Assembly (NCBI RefSeq): GCF_014633365.1
Contig: NC_068346.1
Span: 35,713,191-35,777,190, forward strand
Direction: 5' to 3'
Origin: Diospyros lotus
Taxonomy: Eukaryota; Streptophyta; Magnoliopsida; Ericales; Ebenaceae
DNA length: 64,000 nt
Shown one piece after another: positions 56,097 to 64,000 of the stretch. Within the stretch, counting starts at the first letter, position 1, and the number at the start of each line of letters is the position of its first letter. The position numbers were made by a program, and so were the translations under genes. The notes under the pieces are model-generated. The model saw only the letters and a program-made list of their open reading frames with translations, searched no databases and was not told where the DNA came from.

Positions 56097-58036
56097 TTTA
56101 TAATTTTAAATATAAAACCAAAATTCAATTAACATTAAATTTTCTTATGCCCTTCAATCAACTATATAATTAATTTATTTTTTACTTCCCGATTGTACAT
56201 AAATCAATATTTGTGATTAAAGAATATATAATTAATAAATTTATTTTATAAAAATATTTAAAAATAATATGAAAATAAAAAAATATTTGTTAAAATATAT
56301 TTTCTATATATATAAATATAAACTAAGAAAAAAATAAAGAAGAGATCGAGTGTCAAAGTGGACTTGAAAAAACTCTTCTATTTGAATGGGTAAATGGCAA
56401 AGAGTCGAATATGAATGCCTAAATTCTATTTATTTTTAGTGCGATCACTGTGGACGAGCAAAATTCTTAAGTCGGGAAAAATTGAGAATAAAGTGGCGAA
56501 TGGGTCTTGGTAATTTGCCAAACAATTTGGGGCCAAGTCCTAAAAAAAGCTAAAAAGGTTTATATAAATATTTATTTTAGTTATTATAAAAAAAATAAAA
56601 TTAAAATATATAAAATATAGTGTATTATTTCTCTTAAACTCAATCTCACCAAAATGGTAAGGTTGAGCTTTGGCCTTGAAACTCACCCCGACTCATGTTG
56701 AATTGGAAAAGTAAGGGTTTACTTGGACGCAAACTCAGGAGATATTTTGGCTTAACGTTTCGACTGTCTATAAGTTATCGATGTAATTTAAATGTTGTAT
56801 ATCTTATTTAGTTACACATTTATTAAAAATTAAAAAGGTTAAGTCCTATTTGACAACATTTTAGAAAAACTCCCCCTCCAGCTGTTCTCAAAATAATGTA
56901 TATAGTTTATTTAGTCGACCAAATATTTTACAATTTTACCATTTAACATCTAATCAATTTTCAACCTTATCCTTTTACTCTTTATCCCTATGCCATTATC
57001 TCTTTCGTTGCCTTTCTTATCTCCATTGCGTGACCTCCATACCCATCGCCATCGTTGTCTCTAGCTCCTTTGTCATGGCCACCTCCTTCGACTCTTCCAT
57101 CGTCGCTGTAGCCTCTTTCCATCTCCTTCTCGTCACCTTCAGCTCTTTCATTGCGACCGTCATCTCTAAATACTCCTCCATCATAGTCGCTGCCTCTCTT
57201 CATTTCTTTCTCATCGCCTCCATTGCGTCACCTCTAGCCCCATCGTTGTTGCAGCCTTTTGCCTCCAACTCTTCCGTCGTGGTCGTCGCCTCCAGCTACC
57301 AAAATATAATATATTTTTAATAATTGTATTAATATATTCTTTAATAATTATATATAATTTAGCAATATGTAATGGTAACAATTTTATGAGTTAAACATTA
57401 ATTTATAATTTTTGTATTAAAAATTAATATTTTTATAAATTTTATTTATATTATTTAGTAACATGTTTACTTTAGTTTTTTTATTAAATTCTGATAATTT
57501 ATCAAAATTTTCAAATCAAATATATAACTATATAAATAATAACTTAAATTACATTTATCTAAATATATTATCAATTTAAACGTTAGTAAATTTAAAAACT
57601 TTACATAATTTTTAAATAAAAAAATTTAAAAATCATCTTAAAAAATAATAAGCCAAACATCATCTCAAGACCAAACACCCCCTATGCTCAGAATTCGATC
57701 AGGAATAATATTAAAGATAAATTACGAAAAAAATGCTACTCTTTTCCCATATTTTCAAATTTAAAATATATTTTCTATTTTTTAAATGTCACGTTAAACT
57801 TTATTACTTGTTTTAATCATAGACTATCTTCCACTTAACCTAAATTGACGTATTTATCCTTGCCGCAGTTGCATACGAGCCGAGGTGTACGTGGCTAAAT
57901 CAGTCATCTGAACCAGGATGCAGTGTTTTATAATCTGCAGTGACAGTCCATTAGTCCCAGTAGAATCTCATTTTTGAACCAATAGATTTCCGCCACGTAT
58001 CTACGTTGAATTCTAACGCGTCAATCTTCAGCGCAT
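56097..58036. other. AT-rich intergenic DNA with a pyrimidine-rich core
   Basis: No gene recognised. At 57000-57300 lies a TC/GTCGCC-rich patch flanked by AT-rich arms; a left phrase GTCCTATTTGACAACATTTT near 56845 and a right phrase near 57660 (complement GGGGTGTTTGGTCTTGAG) are loosely similar, so the whole 56840-57680 block could be an old non-autonomous DNA element. The frames at 56988-57320 are artefacts of the core. Confidence 0.4.
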
Positions 58037-58252
58037 GTATAGACAGAGATAGATAGATGGACGAAGGCAATCAGCGAAAATTACCTAAAACCCTTTCCCT
58101 TCCCCTTTTCCTTCCCCTCCCTTCCCGCTGTTTTCTCTCCGTCCGTGCCCACAATTTCTCTTGTTTTCTCGCACTTTCTCGCCGGAATCCATCAATTTTG
58201 TACAAGCGCACACACAAAATTATATTTACATGTATAGAATCAACATGAAGGA

Positions 58253-58277
58253 GAAACCCTAGTTTCCGAAACCCTAA
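58253..58277 (+). promoter_or_regulatory. Two telo-box-like motifs upstream of the Alfin-like gene
   Basis: AAACCCTAG (58253-58261) and AAACCCTAA (58269-58277) occur eight bases apart, about 130 bp before the start codon. Telo-boxes near the start of transcription are common in plant genes expressed in dividing cells. A TATATAAG at 58350-58357 is the nearest TATA-like site. Confidence 0.5.
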
Positions 58278-58400
58278 TTGGGCTCGGATTGGGGAATTGC
58301 GATACCGTAGAACCAGCATTAGGTTTTCGAGGAATTGGCGTCGGCCTGTATATATAAGCACAAACACACACATTTGGAATTGCGAGAGAAGAGGGGAGGG

Positions 58401-61400
58401 ATGGAGGGAACACCGCATCCGGTATCGAGGACGCCCGAGGAAGTGTTCAACGATTTCAAAGGCAGAAGAGCTGGTTTGGTCAAGGCCCTCACTACTGGTT
58501 CGTATCACCTCCTGCGTTTCTCTGATTGTATCTCGATATGTGTTTTATACTTGTTTACGTATTTTGTCTAATAATTTATCGCCTTTTCTTCTGCATCCTT
58601 TCCCTTTTCGCTTATAAGTTCTCGTGTTTTGCCGGTTTTGATGTACAGATGTTGACAAGTTCTATCAGATGTGCGATCCTGGTGAGTTCCTTAATATGTA
58701 TTCATATATATATATACACACGTGTACATGCATACGCGCTTATACATAGCCATTACTGGAAATTAACTTTGGTCTTGGTAGTTACACTATATGGTTTATG
58801 ATTGAACTTTGATAGTTATAACTGTTTGGAGGTCCAATAGAGTCAAATTGGATGTTTAAAAGGTTGTGTCTCTATTTGTGGAGATTGATTTTTTTTTTTG
58901 GGGGGGGGGGGGTGGGGGGTGGGTGGGGGTGTTCCTGTGCATGGTTTTCTTTTATTTTCTTTCTCTTTAAGATTTTTGTTTGTACTATTTCACCTGATGT
59001 ATGAATTTGCTGTTTCCCCTGCACTAATTAATACTTTTAATTATGAGAATGTGTTGTCTACCTCTCCATCATATCATTGCTGTTAATCTATTTTCTGAAG
59101 AGGCGAGCAGAATTTATACTCTTGTTAGTTGTTCAATTTACATTGCTCTTGAATTTTATTCAATGAGTATGATACTTAAAATTCATGACTTTTCCTTTCA
59201 GCTTGGTTCACAATTTTGTAAGCTACAATTACTGAAATTATATCAATCTGTTGCAGTTTAATTGAAATCATGGTCCTTGAAAGAGGATATTGGTGAAATC
59301 CTTGTAGCTGGTCATAAGTACTTGGGAAAGGCTTAGTTGAGTTGAACTATTTATCAAAGAAAACATAGAGGGAGAAAAAAAGAAAGAATAGGTTAGTTGA
59401 GGTGAGTTGAATGGAAGTTACAGGTACTTGGCTGTTTTTAGTCCGTTGAAAGTTGTTTTGTGATGCTTGCAACTGAGGAGTGGTGTGGAGAGCTAGATTA
59501 GTGCAAGAGACACCTGTGCAGCTGAAGGAGTGTGCTGATTGAAATGACCTTTAGCATTAAAAGAAGCTGTTTGTTAAAGAGTTCTTTTGTCAAGTCAGTT
59601 ATTATCAAATATAAACTTTGCATGGGTGAATGTTTCTGTTGTTGCATCATTCAATTCTAAGAATGTGCCAAAACACGTGACACTGCAGGCCGGTAATGCT
59701 CCTTGGAGCTCTAGAACACATGGCACTCAAGTGTGTCTGATATTTTTAAAATTTGCTTAAAGTAGACTTTTCCAGACATTTAGGAACACCCAGACATGAG
59801 GATCATGCGCCCATTGTTTAAACATACTATAATTATATCAAAAGTTTAAAAAGTAAATTCAAAAAAAAAAAATATGTATTTTCTATAATCATATCAAAAC
59901 TTTTAACTCTTGATAAATAGAGTCATAAAAAACTAGATATTAGTATTTTCTACTCATATTGTTTTCCTGTGCGTAGAATGCAAGTTATTTCTATGTATAA
60001 ATATAAAGTATATAATCTTTTATGGTGTCCGTGTCATGTTGTCTCTTAATTCTTTTGGAAACTATTGTGTATCTCTGTCCATGCCAGGTCATGTGTGTAT
60101 CATGTGCCTGTAAATGCTTCTTAAGTTATGTGTTGTGAATTCTATTTTTTTGTTCTATTTTGGTCTTTGACGTTCTACCTTGAGGAATATCATTAACTTC
60201 ATTGCTGAATCAGTAATAGTTTAGTGCTGAGTTTCTGAAGTTAATAGCCAAGTTTGTATTCTGCTTCATGTGTCTGTAAATGTTTCTTAAAGTATATATT
60301 GTCAATTTTTTGTTTTGTTTTGTTTTGGTCTTTGATGTTCTTTCTTGAGAAAACCATCAACTTTATTGTTGAAGCAGTAATAGTTTAATGCTGACTCTCT
60401 GAAGTTAATGGCCATATTTGGATTCTGATCCTACCTAGCCAGATAGTTGTTTTTAAACATATCATTTATATTACCCTTGAACCTCTCATTATTTGAGTTT
60501 TCACGTATTTTTGGATTTATATTCATGATTGTCGTTCATTTGAGCCCGCAAGCACCATATATCAATGCCATTTCCTTTTCTCAGCTGTACTTACTGTGAA
60601 CATATCTCAAAATGGTCCTAGAAGGATTCAAATTGACTTAGTGCCTGTTTGAAATCATGTTTGTTTTCAGTTTTTCCATTATGTTTTCATAATCTATGAA
60701 ATGGAAAGATGTTTGGCTCCAATTTTCAATCCAAAAAAGCAAAACACATTTCAAAAATTTCCAAAAAACTGTAAAGGATTCAAAACCCTTTCCATGTTCA
60801 TTTTTTCCATTCCTGCCTAAATCAATTAAAACACATTCCACCCAAAAAAACCTCCACATTCCATCTTCATCTCTCCAGCAAAATTGAAGAGCTACAGAAA
60901 ATTGAATATTTTCCTCATTGTCGACCAGAAAATTTTCCATCTTGTATGGTCAGTAAGAAAACCATCCCATCTTCTTGGTCCCTTTTGCTATCAGTCACCA
61001 CTGTCCATCTTCCTTGTCTCTTTTGTCATTGTTGGCCCTCTCCACCTGCCACTCTCTCTCTCTCTCTCTATAGAAAGAGAGAGGGAAATGAAAGAATAAC
61101 ACGGCCACCCTAGATGTGGAGTTGTTGGATTCAGATTGTTCATTGACAAACCCAGATTGGGGTTCGGTGAGCCCTGCTTTTTGCTCTCTCTCTCTCTCTC
61201 TCTCTCGCTCTCTCTTTCTCTCTCTCTCTACAGTGACTCGTTGAAGGAGCAAGGATTAGGATTTTTTTGAGTTTTTTTCTCATTATATTTTTTTTGGGGG
61301 GGGAATTTTTTCCTTTTTTAACTCAGTTTAAATTTTCTGAAATCAACACTGCTGTCATTTTTTCTTTCCATTTTTTTGACAACTGACAGCAAAATTGAAC

Positions 61401-62067
61401 TACCTTTTCTGTTTTCGTTTTTCCCAACTGAAATGGAATGGAATGAAATGAAAAACCTAAAATGAAAAAGAAATTTCTCACATCAATTTCAAGCAGCCCC
61501 TTAGCTATGTTAGTTTACACATTACTTTTTGCAATTTTAAAATGATATATATTTTTTATAACTGTAGTGGATTTTGTCTTTAAAGAAACTTAATAAGCTG
61601 CTTGGTACATACTTGTTAAGTTATTGACAAGGAACATTAGTTTCTTTATCATTGGTGTGTCTGTATAATAATAGTAGTAGTAATAATAATATAGGTTAGC
61701 TTGTGATGTATTAAATGGTGATTGCATAGAACCATTCTATTTCCTTTAAAGAGAAAATGGTGAAGAGTGTGATTTCAACTATGTAGATATTAGATACAAG
61801 GTTCATTGGAATTATTAATCATGAGATTGTACTTGCAGACAAGGAGAATTTGTGTTTGTATGGGCTTCCAAATGAGACATGGGAGGTCAATCTTCCTGTT
61901 GAGGAGGTGCCTCCTGAGCTTCCCGAACCAGCATTGGGTATAAACTTTGCTAGGGATGGGATGCAAGAGAAGGACTGGTTATCACTTGTTGCAGTACACA
62001 GTGACTCATGGTTGCTTGCTGTAGCCTTCTATTTTGGTGCACGTTTTGGGTTTGGTAAGGCTGAAAG
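58401..62067 (+). CDS. Alfin-like PHD-finger protein, 5' exons (partial)
   Basis: Nuclear histone reader family whose C-terminal PHD finger binds H3K4me2/3. Three exons are present: 58401-58497, 58649-58681 (33 nt) and 61839-62067, all with GT..AG borders, 359 nt or 119 complete codons. The protein reads [60 protein letters not shown], then [40 protein letters not shown] and [14 protein letters not shown], which is the conserved N-terminal Alfin domain. The next exon (expected to start KRLFQMIN) and the PHD exons are not in the window, so the gene runs beyond 64000. Start chosen because MEG.PHP is the family N terminus. Family members are AL1-AL7 in Arabidopsis; neighbours point to the AL6 position, but the paralogue cannot be fixed from this part alone. 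Confidence 0.93.
58899..58930 (+). repeat. G-rich run in Alfin-like intron 2
   Basis: Thirteen G in a row at 58900-58912, then GGTGGGGGGTGGGTGGGGGT. It has four or more G-tracts and could form a G-quadruplex in DNA or nascent RNA. Confidence 0.85.
60101..60430. repeat. Tandem duplication, 166-bp unit, in Alfin-like intron 2
   Basis: Copy 1 starts at 60101 (CATGTGCCTGTAAATGCTTC) and copy 2 at 60267 (CATGTGTCTGTAAATGTTTC). Both continue through TTTTGGTCTTTGAYGTTC, CAGTAATAGTTTARTGCTGA and CTGAAGTTAATRGCCA. Identity is roughly 80%. Confidence 0.88.
60641..61500. mobile_element. Tourist/PIF-Harbinger-type MITE in Alfin-like intron 2
   Basis: The left end GTGCCTGTTTGAAATCATGT and the complement of the right end GGGGCTGCTTGAAATTGATG are terminal inverted repeats resembling the GGGCCTGTTTGG family. 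They are flanked by TTA on both sides (60638-60640 and 61501-61503), the 3-bp target duplication of PIF/Harbinger elements. At 860 bp it is long for a MITE. The interior carries (CT)n stretches (61053-61070, 61183-61230) that produce the open frames at 60995-61252. Confidence 0.7.
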
Positions 62068-62719
62068 GTAATCATTTTCTGGAGCTTAATGATATATTAC
62101 TTATATGATTCCTTTTTATCGTCACTCATTTGTTTTATTTTACTTTAATACTACCAGACATCCAACTGTGGTTATAACCATATCTCTAAATGTGCTCATC
62201 TTGTTTGTTTTATGGGTTTTATCTACTTATTGTTTACCTACATTTGCTTTAAACTGGGATTATATTGTTTATCGAAATTAAAATATTTCATCAGGTGGCA
62301 GTCGTCATATTTTCTTTGAAATGCATTAGTTTGATCTTCTGCCAAAATTACATGCATGAGGTATCTTTCTCCAGTGTTAGTATTGTCTCTTTGGTGATTT
62401 GCGGGGGCCTGATGGGAGTCTCTGGCTTTCTATTATCGCAGTTTACTCTCCAAGTTTTACCGTCTCCTGATAAGATTTGTTTTCTCAAAAGTTTTATTTC
62501 AATATGGTCACAACTAACTTGATCTTTGCATTTACTTTTCATGTAACCTCATCAAATATTGCCACCTCTTCTGAAGTTTCCTTGATCTCGGCACCATGTG
62601 AAAAAAAGAATATCTCACAGTTGATAATGGGTACATTGTGAATCTCGATGTACAGTAATATTTGTAAACTGATATTGTTTCTGCAGTTGGTGACCTTTGA
62701 TTCAAAAGATTTCTTTACC

Positions 62720-63110
62720 TATGCATGTGAAAGAAAATGAGAAACTCTTTCCCATTTTAGCACTTAGTTGAGTTCTTATCCATCTTTGGCTAAGTGGTGA
62801 GTTCTTATTGAATGGCGTGAATTTTTTCCATTTTAGTATGCAATGTGAAAGGAGTGAGAAGACCCTTTCCCATTTTAGTCCTTAATTGAATTTTTATTCA
62901 TGAATTACTGTTTTAGTGGTTAAATTTTGAGTTCTTTGTGATTAATATGAATTTCTTTGATTGATTTATCTTTTGCCAGTTCATGGGTTTCTACACCCTT
63001 CATCTTTTTATTGAATTCATATTTTTGTTCTTTCAGAATAATATGAACTTTTGTGATTGCTTTATCTTTTACCAGTTCGCAGTTCCTAATTTTTTTTATC
63101 TTTTATTGAG
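62720..63110. repeat. Two successive tandem duplications in the partial Alfin-like intron
   Basis: First pair: TATGCATGTGAAAGAAAATG (62720) and TATGCAATGTGAAAGGAGTG (62837), both followed by CTTTCCCATTTTAG and a TTGARTTYTTATYCAT step; period 117. Second pair: ATATGAATTTCTTTGATTGA (about 62946) and ATATGAACTTTTGTGATTGC (about 63042), both followed by TTTATCTTTTRCCAGTTC; period about 98. Confidence 0.75.
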
Positions 63111-63149
63111 GTTGTATCTCTGTCTAAAAGTGCATGTATTCACTTGTGA

Positions 63150-63863
63150 AGTGTTCTAAAAGGCGCTAGGCGGGCGGCAAACCGGTGCCTAGCGCCTAGG
63201 CCGCCTAGGCAGGGCCTAGGTGCCTCCTAGAATTTTTTTATTTTTTATTAATATATTAACAAATATTAAAATAAATGGATACATTTGGTTCTTTTGATTC
63301 TTGCTCAAGCCGGATTAAGTAATTGTCGTTCTATAAGACCATAATGAAACACAATTAACCAAATGCAGCATGCAGCAACGCAAGCTTGTTGCTGCAACAA
63401 GTAGCAAGCAATGTTTTTTACTAAATAACCGAAGGCGAAGGAAGATGGATACATACCGGAGGAAGATGAGATCGGCAACGAGAGCTGACAGCCAACAGAT
63501 GAGATTGGCGGTGATGAGAGAGAACGACCAACAAGTGAGGTTGGTGGCAACGAGAGAGCACAACTAGGAGACAAGATCGATGGCGGCAGCGAACGACCAA
63601 GAGGAGATTGAAGGCGAGAGAGAGAGAGAGAGGACCCGCGATGAACGACCAAATAGAGAAAGGGAAAGGGGAAATAGAGAAAGGGAAGGGGGAAATAGGT
63701 CGGCCAAGGATGTGCACGACCTAGGTGTCCGCCTAGGTGGTTAGGCGTCGTTGTGGCCCGATTAATCGGGCCCGGCACCTAGGGGCGCCGATCAGCCCTT
63801 AATCGCCTAGGCCAGTGGCCTCCCAACGCCTAGGTGGCCACCTAGGCCGAATTTTCAAACACT
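63150..63863. mobile_element. hAT-type MITE (714 bp) with palindromic ends
   Basis: The left end AGTGTTCTAAAAGGCGCTAG and the complement of the right end AGTGTTTGAAAATTCGGCCT form terminal inverted repeats. Outside them ACTTGTGA (63142-63149) and AGTTGTGA (63864-63871) form an 8-bp target duplication with one mismatch, as expected for hAT. Subterminal regions are dense in CCTAGG/GCCTAGGC palindromes (63165-63230 and 63718-63850). The core (63430-63610) has repeats of about 50 bp with GAT(G/C)GGCGGYGAYGAGAG-like wording and a (GA)n tract. Frames on both strands here are artefacts. Confidence 0.85.
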
Positions 63864-64000
63864 AGTTGTGAATGTTGCAAACTGCTTTTTCATCAATGCT
63901 ATTGCCTAATGAAAAATATTGTATTTGATTTTCCTATCTTTAAGCTGAAGGATATATGAATTCTGCCAGATTAGTAGACAAGGCCGTATTAAATGTCTAC

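Noticed and set aside
57000..57320. Ala/Ser/Val-rich frame (+) and Gly/Asp-rich frame (-)
   Set aside because: Both come from a repetitive GTCGCC/TCCATC core inside a probable old DNA element.
58057..58508. Frames of 63 (+) and 145 (-) codons at the Alfin-like 5' end
   Set aside because: They lie in the promoter/5' UTR and antisense to exon 1; no domain. The true start MEG.PHP is at 58401.

Overview
The window is nuclear DNA of a flowering plant, most likely a eudicot. It is AT-rich, its genes have many short exons with GT..AG introns, and well over a third of it can be assigned to transposable elements. Three host genes are convincing, all on the + strand: a zeta-class glutathione S-transferase / maleylacetoacetate isomerase (25082-36977, ten coding exons, intact frame of 225 residues); a NAC transcription factor close to Arabidopsis LOV1/NAC035 (46786-48204, three exons, 349 residues); and the 5' part of an Alfin-like PHD-finger histone reader (58401-62067, three exons, running off the right edge). 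From memory, the Arabidopsis relatives GSTZ1 (At2g02390), LOV1 (At2g02450) and AL6 (At2g02470) lie in the same order in a short stretch of chromosome 2, so this looks like a conserved microsyntenic block swollen by repeats.

Left part (1-25 kb): this is repeats. A decayed Ty1/copia polymerase end (1-1440) runs into its 3' LTR, which is split by a 2.5-kb solo LTR with a 5-bp target duplication (2024-4552). A hAT transposase pseudogene on the minus strand follows (5467-7591, leader to about 9011). After that come AT-rich DNA, small foldback and MITE-like elements, a copia-like LTR remnant and a second long LTR in the opposite orientation (14932-17630). A nearly full-length Mutator-like element (about 18171-24857) has terminal inverted repeats of about 135 bp, a broken MuDR-type transposase (+) and a convergent Ulp1-like cysteine protease gene (-), the Kaonashi (KI-MULE) arrangement. 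Its non-coding parts are packed with a short ATCGGTT/AACCGAT motif. Its right end lies only about 225 bp upstream of the GST start codon.

Middle part (25-49 kb): the GST gene carries an antisense RTE-type LINE in its 5.4-kb intron 8 and two Au-like SINEs in opposite orientations in introns 7 and 9. Between GST and NAC are about 9 kb of AT-rich intergenic DNA with SINE copies, a 188-bp tandem duplication, a hAT-type remnant, microsatellites and an unexplained hairpin about 370 bp upstream of the NAC start.

Right part (49-64 kb): a 124-167-bp-period minisatellite is interrupted by a 752-bp copia-like solo LTR with a clear 5-bp target duplication. Next come a decayed GDSL esterase/lipase pseudogene, several hAT-type MITEs and a second copy of the SINE family seen at 38 kb. 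In the Alfin-like gene, intron 2 holds a Tourist-type MITE (TTA target duplication) and a tandem duplication. The intron that continues past the window holds a 714-bp hAT-type MITE with an 8-bp target duplication and two more duplications.

No tRNA or rRNA gene, CRISPR array or prokaryotic feature was seen. All coordinates, splice sites and alignments were worked out by eye; no database search was run.
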